This document shows, piece after piece, positions 29,992 through 38,459 of a DNA stretch of 64,000 nt (position 1 is the first letter of the stretch; every line of letters begins with the position of its first letter). Source of the stretch: Gordonia jacobaea (lineage in GTDB: Bacteria > Actinomycetota > Actinomycetes > Mycobacteriales > Mycobacteriaceae); NCBI RefSeq assembly GCF_001186365.1, contig NZ_LDTZ01000020.1, forward strand, positions 124,001-188,000. The letters are read 5' to 3'. The position numbers were made by a program, and so were the translations under genes. Below the pieces are notes generated by a model. That model saw only the letters and a list, made by a program, of their open reading frames with translations. It ran no database searches and had not been told where the DNA came from.

Positions 29992-31581
29992 TCAGACGGA
30001 AACGTCTCCGTGGTGATCGTCGTGCGCACCGTGGTCGTCGTAGGTATCCGAATCGGTGCCGTACGTCTCGTGCGAGTCGTCGTGTGCCGACGGATCGGAC
30101 GCGCCGTCGGGGCCACCGTAGACGTAGCTCACGGTGTCGGCGTTGCCGTCACCATCGGCGTCGGTGAGCACGGTGTCGGCAACGCCGTCGTTGTCGACGT
30201 CGAGAACGGTGGTGTCGAACTTGCCGTCGTGATCACTGTCGATGAGCTTCACGTCGGCGGTGCCATCCCCGTCGACGTCAATGGTCGCGCTGTCGACTTT
30301 GCCCTGCTCGTCGAACGTATCGACCTCGCGGACCTGGCCGTGCTCGTCGGTGATCGTGCGAAGGTCCGCGACCCCGTCGCCATCGGTATCCGATTCGAAG
30401 ACGGTTGTGCCGTTCTCGCCCGCATACGCAACCGTGTCCATCTTGCCGTCGCCATCGGTATCTCCCTCGAGGAGAGTGACGTTGCCCTCGCTGTCGAGGT
30501 AGGCGTTCACCTGATTGCCGTCGTCGTCGCTGAGGTGCACGACGTCGACGTTGCCGTCGCCATCGACGTCAACAGTCGAATCAGCGTGCAGCCCGGTCTG
30601 CGACTCCACCGCGGACTTCTCGGACTCCTGCGGCGCAGCATCCTTCGTCGGCGCCTCGGCTTCGGTCGGCGCGGCAGCGTCGGTCGGTGCGGCATCCTCG
30701 GCCGGTGCCTCAGCTTCGGTCGGTGCAGCAGCGTCAGTCGGGGCTGCAGCGTCAGTCGGGGCAGCGGACTCTGTCGGTGCAGCAGCATCATCGGCCGGTG
30801 CCTCCGCATCCTCAGCCGGTGCAGCAGGCTCGCTCGGTGCAGCAGCGTCCTCAGCCGGTGCAGCATCCTCGGCCGGTGCAGCATCCTCAGCCGGTGCAGC
30901 ATCCTCAGCCGGTGCAGCATCCTCAGCCGGTGCAGCGTCCTCGGCCGGTGCAGCAGCATCCTCGGCCGGTGCAGCAGCGTCATCAGTCGGTGCAGCGTCA
31001 TCAGCCGGCGCGGCATCCTCGGCCGGCGCGGCGTCCTCGGCCGGCGCCTCCGCGTCCTCGGCCGGTGCCGGGTCCGAGGGCGATGAGTTCTCGGACTGGG
31101 CGTCGGCAGGGCTTGCCTGGGCGTCCGGGGCGGACTTCTCGTCGTAGGGCTCGTCCGGACTGATACTCGGCTTTGCGTCCTGCTCGGACGTCGAGGCAGT
31201 GGCCTCAGTGGGCTCAGTGCTGGAATCCTCAGTGCTCGAATCCTCGGCGCTCGGGGCCTCGGTGCTCGAATCCTCGGCAGTCGGGGCCTCCGTGCTCGGA
31301 GGCTCGGTGCTCGAATCCTCGCTCGGAGCCTCAGTGCTCGAATTGTCAGCGTTCGAGTACTCCCCGTTGGCGGATAGCGTTCCCGCGGGCTCGCCGTTCC
31401 GCGTGTAGCTGATGTCGCCGTTGTCCTCGAAGGTTGCGACGATCTTGTTTCCGGCGTCGTCTTGCATCTCGACCTTCTCGGGAGTCCCGTCCTTGTCGGC
31501 GTCTTCGACGGAGACGACGGTCAAGTTGCCTTCGACCTCGATGTTGTCGGCGATGTTGCCGGGATCTCGGGTCTCGCTCAT
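29992..31581 (-). CDS. Acidic Asp-repeat (calcium-binding type) protein
   Basis: A 529-residue, very acidic protein. Residues 1-78 are a small domain with one DADKDGTPE element. Residues 80-320 are low-complexity Ala/Pro/Glu/Asp/Ser/Thr, including about a dozen near-perfect APAEDA units. Residues 338-482 contain seven DxDxDGxxD loops (DVDGDGNVD, DTDGDGKMD, DTDGDGVAD, DVDGDGTAD, DSDHDGKFD, DVDNDGVAD, DADGDGNAD), as in thrombospondin-3/dockerin calcium loops. The C-terminus is Asp/His-rich. There is no signal peptide, which is odd because such loops are normally extracellular. It sits between the Hsp70-like and FHA-ABC genes. Function unknown. Confidence 0.82.
   Translation of the reverse strand: MSETRDPGNIADNIEVEGNLTVVSVEDADKDGTPEKVEMQDDAGNKIVATFEDNGDISYTRNGEPAGTLSANGEYSNADNSSTEAPSEDSSTEPPSTEAPTAEDSSTEAPSAEDSSTEDSSTEPTEATASTSEQDAKPSISPDEPYDEKSAPDAQASPADAQSENSSPSDPAPAEDAEAPAEDAAPAEDAAPADDAAPTDDAAAPAEDAAAPAEDAAPAEDAAPAEDAAPAEDAAPAEDAAPAEDAAAPSEPAAPAEDAEAPADDAAAPTESAAPTDAAAPTDAAAPTEAEAPAEDAAPTDAAAPTEAEAPTKDAAPQESEKSAVESQTGLHADSTVDVDGDGNVDVVHLSDDDGNQVNAYLDSEGNVTLLEGDTDGDGKMDTVAYAGENGTTVFESDTDGDGVADLRTITDEHGQVREVDTFDEQGKVDSATIDVDGDGTADVKLIDSDHDGKFDTTVLDVDNDGVADTVLTDADGDGNADTVSYVYGGPDGASDPSAHDDSHETYGTDSDTYDDHGAHDDHHGDVSV
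30636..31068. repeat. Coding tandem repeat (18-base class) in the Asp-repeat gene
   Basis: Within codons of about residues 172-316, the plus-strand sequence repeats variants of GCATCCTCAGCCGGTGCA, densest at about 30840-30970. The reading frame is kept. Such arrays can change length by slippage, so the size of the encoded Ala/Pro/Glu stalk may vary between strains. Confidence 0.75.
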
Positions 31582-31692
31582 GTCCGACTTCTTTCTCTCG
31601 AGCCCGTCATCTCGAGCGGGCTTACTGATGCGTGCAGGGTTTGGACGCTTTCAGGGATTGGATGCGACCGGATGCGTGGAATGTTCCGCGGA

Positions 31693-33597
31693 TCAGGAAA
31701 TCAATCCGGCGCGACTCAGATACGTCTTGCCGTCGGCGACCGATTCGAGTCCGAACGTGGTCACCTGGAGGTTGGTCGACGTGTTCGCGTAGGTCGCGAT
31801 GTACGACTTGGTGCCGCCGTCCGGCTTGATCTCCGCTGCCGACACGCGAGCGGAATCCTCGACCAGCGTGCCCTTCCCGTCGCTCTGGGTTCCGTTGCGG
31901 AGCGAGGTGATCGAGCTCTGCGCTCCCGTGGAGTCAGACGAAAAGCTGACGAACCCGTCGATTCCCCCGTAGGACTTCTTCTCGAAGAACGACCCCAACG
32001 GTCCGTCCTCCTTGATGTTGCACATCATGGAGAGCGCGCCATTGGTGGTGAAGTCGCTCTTGCGGCAATCTTCGACGCCGTCCTGCAACGCCGAGGGCAG
32101 GAGGCTGTAGAGCTGCTTCTCATCTGTGACGATCGCACTACCATTCGCCGCCGTCTGCGTGGCGGCCGTCGAGCTTTGCGCCGCTTGGTTCGGATTGTCA
32201 TCTCCGCCACCACGATTCGCGAGCGCAATACCACCGACCACGATGCCGGCCACCGCGACGACCGCGACACCGACGAGCGCGACCCGACCCCACTTTCGTC
32301 CGCCCGACGACGGCGGTGTCGGCGACGGCGTCGCCGCAGCGCGCTGCCCGGCGGGCGCCTGCGATGCACCGGCGGGATATCGGCCGTCTGCAGCCTGCTG
32401 CGCGGTCGGCGCCATCAGGTCGGCTGCGGCCGGGGCGGCCGGACGCTCACGGGTGTCGGCAGCACGATCGCCGACCGCTGTCACCAAAGCGCCCTGTGCA
32501 ACAACGGTTTTCGGGTCGTCGAGCGTGGCGACGGGACCGATTTCACCGAGCCGCTGCTGGATGAGCGGAATCCTCGACGACCCGCCCGTCAGGTACAGGG
32601 CTGTCAACTGTTCCGGATGCGTGATCCCGGCGTCGAGCAGCGTTGCCCTGGTCAGACGCAACGCCTGCTCGGCTGCCGGCGCGATCAGTTCGTCGAATTC
32701 GTCGCGGGTGATCTGTAGGGTTTGCCGACCCTGCGGTGTGTTGTTGATCGTGATGGTCGCCGAGGGCGCTTCGGACAGCAGCTCTTTGGCGCTGCGGATG
32801 GACTCCTGCAGGCTCTGCATGACGTCGACCGGCGCACGTCGACGCAGCCACTCGACCAGTTCAGGGTCGCGGTCGGCGAGCCGTTGCTCCACCCATCGCT
32901 GGATCAGCGCATCGATGTTCTTGCCACCAAGGCCGTTGTCACCGCGCGCAGCGATCACCTGGAACGCGTTCGGCCCGGTCACTGTGAGTACCGCGATGTC
33001 GAGGGTGCCGCCGCCGAAGTCGAAGACGGCGATCCGCGCTCCGGGCTGCATGGCGTGTGATCGGCTGTAATGCGCTGCGGCAGCGCGTGGTTCGGAGATG
33101 GTCGTGATGCGCGAGCCGTCGATGCCCGCACGCATCGCCGCCTCGGCGAGTACGCCGACCTGCTGTGGCGCCCACGCCTCGGGATGGGTCAGGACGACCT
33201 GCGCCGGCAATTGCCCCGCGTGCGCTGCTTTGCCGCGGGAGATGATCGCCGACATCACCGCGGCCACCGGCAGCGCCGACGGCATCGTGTAGCCGGCGAT
33301 CACCGTCGTGGGGGCACCCGTGATCAGTCGCTTGGGAGAGGCGACGAAACCGACCGGATTCTGCTGCGCGAGGTTGCGCGCGGGCTCACCGACGGAAATC
33401 CGTTCGGGGGACGCGACATACACGCTCGACGGCATCAGATTGCTCGTATGCGAGAGCGACAGCGTCTCGATACTTCCGCTTGTCGCACCCGAATGCGCGG
33501 CAGCGGAATTCGACGTACCGAAGTCGATGGCGAGAATCCAGGTCGGTGACATATGCGTGTGGGTGTCCTGTGTGTTGCTCGGTGAGCGGTTGCTCAT
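31693..33597 (-). CDS. Membrane-anchored Hsp70-like ATPase
   Basis: A 634-residue protein. Residues 17-380 form a DnaK-type actin-fold ATPase: LAIDFGTSNSAAAH (phosphate 1), VFDFGGGTLDIAVL (phosphate 2), LTGGSSRIPLIQQRL (adenosine). In place of the DnaK peptide-binding domain there is a Pro/Ala linker, one membrane helix (about 437-461, VALVGVAVVAVAGIVVGGIAL) and a 170-residue external domain with two Cys residues (EDCRKSDF ... MCNIKEDG). The ATPase is therefore cytosolic and the sensor-like domain outside. The ATG overlaps the stop of the IniC-like gene (ATGA); an ATG 15 codons on (MSPTWILAIDFG) is an alternative start. Confidence 0.88.
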   Translation of the reverse strand: MSNRSPSNTQDTHTHMSPTWILAIDFGTSNSAAAHSGATSGSIETLSLSHTSNLMPSSVYVASPERISVGEPARNLAQQNPVGFVASPKRLITGAPTTVIAGYTMPSALPVAAVMSAIISRGKAAHAGQLPAQVVLTHPEAWAPQQVGVLAEAAMRAGIDGSRITTISEPRAAAAHYSRSHAMQPGARIAVFDFGGGTLDIAVLTVTGPNAFQVIAARGDNGLGGKNIDALIQRWVEQRLADRDPELVEWLRRRAPVDVMQSLQESIRSAKELLSEAPSATITINNTPQGRQTLQITRDEFDELIAPAAEQALRLTRATLLDAGITHPEQLTALYLTGGSSRIPLIQQRLGEIGPVATLDDPKTVVAQGALVTAVGDRAADTRERPAAPAAADLMAPTAQQAADGRYPAGASQAPAGQRAAATPSPTPPSSGGRKWGRVALVGVAVVAVAGIVVGGIALANRGGGDDNPNQAAQSSTAATQTAANGSAIVTDEKQLYSLLPSALQDGVEDCRKSDFTTNGALSMMCNIKEDGPLGSFFEKKSYGGIDGFVSFSSDSTGAQSSITSLRNGTQSDGKGTLVEDSARVSAAEIKPDGGTKSYIATYANTSTNLQVTTFGLESVADGKTYLSRAGLIS

Positions 33598-35027
33598 CTG
33601 GTGGCGGTCGGTGTGGTCAACGGGGTGTAGCTGCGGATCAGGGTGACGATGGCGGCATCCTCTGCCGCTGAGCTCGTGGCGAGTGAACGCTGGTGCGCGA
33701 TCGCCAGACGACGCTGTGCCTCTGCGGCGACGGCATGCGACGGTGCGGATGGGGGTAGCCCGACGCGCCCGGCCGCTGAAGTTGCACGGAGGATGGTGTG
33801 CAGTTCCTCGGTGACCGCCGCGTTGGGGTCGGTACGGAGCATGCGCTGGTAGTCCTCGAGGACGGTGACCAGATGCAACTCCGGCTTGTTGCGAAGTTCC
33901 ATCGTGAGCGTCCGAATGTGATCGCGCGCCGGATGGGTGAAAGCCAACTGATCGAGTCGGGCAAGAATACGGTGTGCCCGATGCAGAACGGCATACCGGG
34001 CTATCGACGTGGTCAATTCGCCACGCAACTGACCGATACCCGACAGCGACATCAGCCAGGCATTGAGCTCCGACGCTCCGCGCGCGGCGATCTGGCGACC
34101 GTTGAGCACGCCGTATTCCCCGAGTAGGCCGAGCAAGCGCGCGCGTACCTGCGGCGACAGTTCACTGCGGACGTCGTCGTTGTCGAATGTGCGCACCACG
34201 TCGAGCCTGGACAACGGCGCGAGCCGCGCCAACGCCGCCGCTAGATCCTCGGTCAGCATGCCGGTGTGGCTGGTTTGGGCCATGAGTCCGGAAATCGCCA
34301 CGACGTCGCTGACCGTCTCCGACAACTGCTTGGCCAGAACGCGCGCGTGGTCGGCGGCGTACGGAATCGGGTCGCGTCGTCCGAGTGCGCCCTCGCCGAA
34401 CGAATCGGCTCGCGACAACACTCCGAGCATGTTGAGCGGAGTGAATGGGAGCTGGGAGAGGAACTCGATCTCGTCGGTGCGCGGCGCGGCGTCGAACAGA
34501 AAGACCGCGGCGTCGGCGTCGATGGACGCCGTGCGCGTCTGCTCGAACCCGTCGATCACGGCGCGCCTCGTCGCCGAGTCGTTTTCGGTTGTCAGCGTCG
34601 ACAATCCGGGCGTGTCGATCAGCGTGAGCTGGCGCAACGACGCCGACGGCATCCACCGCTCGACAAACTGGATCTCCGACGACGGCAGCGGTAGGTCGAC
34701 CGGCTGATGAGCCGCGACGGCGACGCGATGGCGTCGGCCGTCGATTCCGACGATCTCGGCACGCGACGGGCTGCCATCGGAGTAGACGGTGACGACGTTG
34801 GTGGCCTCGAGCGCAGCGGTTTCGGCGACCGGCGCCCCGATCAGCGCGTTGACCAGCGTCGACTTACCGGCCTTCAGCCGTCCGACGATGACCACGCGGG
34901 GCGGCGACCACAGGATGGTGCCGATCGAGTTGGCGTGCTCGACGAGGTCGCCACCGAGACCGGCGAGTTGTCGCAGACCGCGATCGAGAGCGGCGTGCAC
35001 CGGATCGTTGCCGGAGGACGTGGTCAT
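33594..35027 (-). CDS. Dynamin-like GTPase, IniC-like
   Basis: A 477-residue dynamin-family GTPase. G1 is VIVGRLKAGKST (about 46-57), the switch threonine lies in ATNVVTVYSDG, and G3 is LIDTPGLSTL (about 136-145). The G4 position reads LSRAD rather than the textbook TKxD, as is common in IniC-type proteins. The C-terminal half is helical and lacks an obvious membrane helix. In mycobacteria IniA and IniC are dynamin-like proteins induced by cell-wall inhibitors. It is coupled by ATGA overlaps both to the IniA-like gene upstream and to the Hsp70-like gene downstream. Paired bacterial dynamins often work as hetero-oligomers, which is inference here. Confidence 0.87.
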   Translation of the reverse strand: MTTSSGNDPVHAALDRGLRQLAGLGGDLVEHANSIGTILWSPPRVVIVGRLKAGKSTLVNALIGAPVAETAALEATNVVTVYSDGSPSRAEIVGIDGRRHRVAVAAHQPVDLPLPSSEIQFVERWMPSASLRQLTLIDTPGLSTLTTENDSATRRAVIDGFEQTRTASIDADAAVFLFDAAPRTDEIEFLSQLPFTPLNMLGVLSRADSFGEGALGRRDPIPYAADHARVLAKQLSETVSDVVAISGLMAQTSHTGMLTEDLAAALARLAPLSRLDVVRTFDNDDVRSELSPQVRARLLGLLGEYGVLNGRQIAARGASELNAWLMSLSGIGQLRGELTTSIARYAVLHRAHRILARLDQLAFTHPARDHIRTLTMELRNKPELHLVTVLEDYQRMLRTDPNAAVTEELHTILRATSAAGRVGLPPSAPSHAVAAEAQRRLAIAHQRSLATSSAAEDAAIVTLIRSYTPLTTPTATR

Positions 35028-36856
35028 CGTTTCACCTGAGCCAGGTACTTCTCGGCCGAGGCGATCCGCTTGTCGACAACCTCGAGGTTCGACGTCAGAC
35101 GAGTGACGGTCTTGTCGCGCGACGCGGAGTCGGACTGCGCCGCCTTCTGAACCTCGTTGATCGTGTTCTGCAGGGTCTCGATGTTCTCACGCAGATAGTT
35201 TCGATAGCGGATGACGATCTCGGGCCGCGCCTGCGCGACGGCACTCTCGAGGAGGCGACCGGTTGCTGCCTTCGTCGCTCCGATGGTCTCCCGCAGCCAG
35301 GTCAGCAGGTTCGCTTTGCCTGCTCGGATCGCGCGGAAACCCAGATTCACGCCGACCCACACCGTGCCGACCACGACGCCGACACCCATCAGAGCGCTCA
35401 GTCCGAGTATTCCGCCGAGCGTCGATGATCCGACGACACCCATCGTCAGCAGCGTCGGATCGAGCAGACCGTGCCGCTTGCTCGCGACCTGATGTGTCTC
35501 GATTCGCTTGTCCTGCATGGATTCGACGATCTGCGAGCGCAACTCTTCCCACACGGTGGGGTCGTCGGTGAATCGTGGCGCGACCACGGTGTCGTGAAGT
35601 CGCTGCAGGAACTCGGCGAGAGTCTGCGCCATCGCCAACTGGAGGTCGGCGTGCATGTCGGCGGTGAACTTCTGTTCGCTGCGGCGCAGCACCTGCATGC
35701 CGTGCTTGTTGACGTACAGCGTCCACTTGTCGCGCACGTCGTCGAGGCGTCGTTCGAGACCATCGACCGCCTGCTGCCGCAGCAACGTGAGGTCACGGGC
35801 GAGGTACTGCTCCCACTCGCGTGCCTGCTCCTGCAATTCGGTGAGCCTGTCCCGCTCAGCAGTGAGGTCGGGCAGCGCCTTCGCGCCGGCCTGCACGGCG
35901 TCGAGTTCACGAGAGATCTTGGAGCGCAACACCTTCAGACCTTCGAGGCAGGTGCGCACCGCGTCGGCCTCCGGGAGCTCGGCCGCGGCGTCGAGTCGTC
36001 GGGTGAGTTCGGAACGCAACGTCGCGATGCCGCTCTCGTGCTCCAGCCGCTCCTGCTCTGCGGGGTCGGCGAGTTCGGTCGAGAGCGACGCGAGAAGGCT
36101 CGACACCCCGAAAACCGGGAATGGACGTCCGATCTCGCGGGTCAGCAGGCGCTCGTTCTCACCGACGATCTCTCGCCAGCGTCGAAGATTCTTGTCGGTT
36201 TTCGTCACCACCACGATGACCGAATCGACTGTCGACGACGCCTCGCGGACGAACTCCATCTCCGGGGCAGTCAACGGCGACGACGCGTCGCACACCAGAA
36301 CCAGCACACACGCCTGCTGGGCCGACTGCGTAGCCAGTTTGGCCAACCCGACGTCGAGCCCGCCAACCCCCGGGGTGTCGACCATCGTCATGTCGGAGAC
36401 GCGTGCAGTCCGCACCGCGACCGCGGCCGACGTCGGAAGCTCCTCGGCCTGTGGATCGCGGACATGTGCACCGTCGGTGGTCACCCACTGCGCGAGTTCG
36501 TCGACGGGCGTGGTCCGCGACGTCCCGGACGGAAAGAACAGCTCGGCCGTCTCGTCGACGTCGAGGGCGGAGTCGACGGTGACCGACACCGCGGTCGACG
36601 AGGTCACCTCGACACCGACGGGGCACAGATCCCGTTGCCCGACGAGGGCGTTGACCAGCGAACTCTTGCCCCGCTGCACCTCTCCGACGACCACAACCGT
36701 GCGGGCTTGCCGGTCGCGGGCGAGTTTGGCGGCGGCAACGTCGGCAAGGGTGTCCATCTTGTAGGCGCGGAGCACCGTCGAAGCGGCATCGACAATGGCC
36801 GACGCGTCGCCGGCAGCGGATTTCCGCTCCGTCGCACCCTGCGCCTGTGCAGCCAT
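35024..36856 (-). CDS. Dynamin-like GTPase with membrane segment, IniA-like
   Basis: A 610-residue dynamin-family GTPase. G1 is VVVGEVQRGKSS (about residue 55-66), G3 is MVDTPGVGGLDVG, G4 is VTKTDKNLRRWREIV, close in wording to mycobacterial IniA. A long helical stalk follows, then a paired hydrophobic segment (LGLSALMGVGVVVGTVWVGV) that should insert in the membrane, and a C-terminal coiled coil. The start chosen is the ATG after GGCGAGAGA; an ATG 19 codons upstream also exists. It heads the minus-strand series and is divergent from the lipoprotein genes. The probable job is membrane remodelling or repair under envelope stress. Confidence 0.87.
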   Translation of the reverse strand: MAAQAQGATERKSAAGDASAIVDAASTVLRAYKMDTLADVAAAKLARDRQARTVVVVGEVQRGKSSLVNALVGQRDLCPVGVEVTSSTAVSVTVDSALDVDETAELFFPSGTSRTTPVDELAQWVTTDGAHVRDPQAEELPTSAAVAVRTARVSDMTMVDTPGVGGLDVGLAKLATQSAQQACVLVLVCDASSPLTAPEMEFVREASSTVDSVIVVVTKTDKNLRRWREIVGENERLLTREIGRPFPVFGVSSLLASLSTELADPAEQERLEHESGIATLRSELTRRLDAAAELPEADAVRTCLEGLKVLRSKISRELDAVQAGAKALPDLTAERDRLTELQEQAREWEQYLARDLTLLRQQAVDGLERRLDDVRDKWTLYVNKHGMQVLRRSEQKFTADMHADLQLAMAQTLAEFLQRLHDTVVAPRFTDDPTVWEELRSQIVESMQDKRIETHQVASKRHGLLDPTLLTMGVVGSSTLGGILGLSALMGVGVVVGTVWVGVNLGFRAIRAGKANLLTWLRETIGATKAATGRLLESAVAQARPEIVIRYRNYLRENIETLQNTINEVQKAAQSDSASRDKTVTRLTSNLEVVDKRIASAEKYLAQVKR

Positions 36857-37159
36857 TCTCTCGCCCCGTACCCGATCGTTTATGCCTCGACGTCGCTGAT
36901 GCCCGGACGTCATTCATGCCCCGACGGATTCGCCGCGGCGCCGCGTTGCCGGTACACCGCTTCCGACCGAAACCCCATCCGCGGCCCGACAGGGCGTGAG
37001 TCTAACGTCCTGCCGTTGGCACTGTGCCATCTAGATGACGTGAATGACACGGGCAGCGGTCATCGGGGCGTCGTGTACTAGCCTGCTGAGCGAAGTGAAC
37101 AATTCGGTCAGTGGCCGGAACCGACCGATTGCGCAGCACCGGAGGGGGTGAACAACGTG
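36857..37159. promoter_or_regulatory. Divergent promoter region, ini-like series / lipoproteins
   Basis: No gene is visible between the IniA-like and lipoprotein starts. Two adjoining palindromes stand out: TGGCAC-T-GTGCCA (37017-37029) and CATCTAGATG (37028-37037), which could be an operator serving either side. I could not assign -10 and -35 elements with confidence. A GGAGGGGG ribosome site at 37141-37148 precedes the lipoprotein gene. Confidence 0.45.
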
Positions 37160-38440
37160 ATGGCTGGCATGCGCCCTGGAACGCGTGCGGCGATGACCAG
37201 CGCACTTGCTGCGCTGATCTTGCTCAGCGCCTGTTCTGTCGACGGGCATGCCGTGAACGACTCCGACCCTGCCGCGAGCGCAGCAATCGACGTCAAGTCG
37301 CTCGACACCGGTAAGTACCCCACCGAGCCACGCAAGCCGTTCGGCAAGCCGACCGTCGAGAATGTCCTCCAATACGAGGGGCAGCGGATGGCGCAGTTCA
37401 TCGTCGCGCCCTTCGAAATCGACCGGGATCTCACTCAGATGGGCTTGCCGACACAGATGCTCTTCAGTCGGTCGAGCAACGTCAAGGCTGTTGTCGGCGA
37501 GGACGTCGGCGGAGTTCCCGCCAACGAGAACGTCTTCTACGGCTATGTCGCCTCGGCGTCGACTCCTGACAGCATGTTGCGCACCGGGACCAAGCGCTCA
37601 CTGAACAATATGGTGGCGCGATACCTGACCGCGGCCGACGCCACCGCGGCCGCGAACCAGATGGCAGATGTGTACGGCAAGCGACCGAAGACCACGCCGG
37701 TTCGCCCGGCCGGATTGTCGGGAAGCCGTGTCCTGACATCCCCCGGCGGCGAGCCGGGCAACACCTCGATGGCGTCGTTCACCGCCCACAACACCTACGT
37801 GCTCGTCACCTCATACACGGTCGACGACGCTCAGAAGGACATGCTCGAGCCCGCGATCAGCAAAGCGGTCAATCTGCAGAGTGCACTGATCGATCAGTTC
37901 CCGGCGGCGCCGACCAAGGAGGAAGCGGCCGCACACACGCGGCCTTCCCAGAAGCTCCTCATGGACCAGAGCCGCGTTCTGATCTATGCGCTGCCCTACA
38001 GCGACAAGGAACTCGAAGAAGGCGATATCGCCGACACGAATATGGGCAACGTGCGAGCCGTTTACGGCCCTCGGGCGATGTCGTTCAGAAGTGACGATCC
38101 GCCCGGCACCTTCGCGCTCTTGAACGAAACCGGCTCGACGGCCAACGCGGTCGAGCGGTCGACCGTGTACCGGGCCAAGACCGCCGATGGCGCCAAGAAG
38201 ATCATGGACACCCTCGCCACAGGCAACAAAACCCGCGGGCGCAAGTCGCAGCCGGCACCACCCAACCTCCCCGGCGCGCGATGCGCTCAAGAGATCGCGC
38301 GCAATCTCACCCAATACTGGTGCGAGGTTCGGGTAGGCCGCTACGTCGGCGAGGTCTTCGGCGAAGACCTCAAGGACGTACAGCAGCAGGCCTCCGCTCA
38401 GTACGTGATTCTCACCAAGGCCGATCAGAATGCGAACTAA
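37160..38440 (+). CDS. DUF7373-family lipoprotein (first of tandem pair)
   Basis: A 426-residue secreted lipoprotein. The signal peptide ends in the lipobox LLSAC, so Cys is the lipidated residue and the protein is anchored to the outer face of the cytoplasmic membrane. Then follow the family-typical SDPAASAAIDVKSLDTGKYP and GQRMAQFIVAPFEID segments. It has two internal domains of unknown function and a C-terminal Cys pair (ARCAQEI, YWCEVRVG). GTG starts at 37148 or 37157 are also possible; GGAGGGGG lies just upstream. A close paralogue follows on the same strand. Confidence 0.83.
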   Translation: MAGMRPGTRAAMTSALAALILLSACSVDGHAVNDSDPAASAAIDVKSLDTGKYPTEPRKPFGKPTVENVLQYEGQRMAQFIVAPFEIDRDLTQMGLPTQMLFSRSSNVKAVVGEDVGGVPANENVFYGYVASASTPDSMLRTGTKRSLNNMVARYLTAADATAAANQMADVYGKRPKTTPVRPAGLSGSRVLTSPGGEPGNTSMASFTAHNTYVLVTSYTVDDAQKDMLEPAISKAVNLQSALIDQFPAAPTKEEAAAHTRPSQKLLMDQSRVLIYALPYSDKELEEGDIADTNMGNVRAVYGPRAMSFRSDDPPGTFALLNETGSTANAVERSTVYRAKTADGAKKIMDTLATGNKTRGRKSQPAPPNLPGARCAQEIARNLTQYWCEVRVGRYVGEVFGEDLKDVQQQASAQYVILTKADQNAN

Positions 38441-38459
38441 CAACATGAAGAGAGCACCG

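Noticed and set aside
30636..31068. Repeat array considered as a CRISPR
   Set aside because: Units are contiguous about 18-base variants kept in frame, with no unique spacers and no cas genes.
29719..31147. Plus-strand open frames opposite the Asp-repeat gene, giving Ser/Ala/Gly or Arg/Cys repeats
   Set aside because: They mirror the coding repeat on the other strand; the Asp-loop periodicity of the minus-strand product is the meaningful one.
29992..31581. IniB counterpart in the ini-like series
   Set aside because: The protein lacks the IniB-type N-terminus and Gly/Ala-rich body; its Asp loops and Ala/Pro/Glu stalk are a different design.
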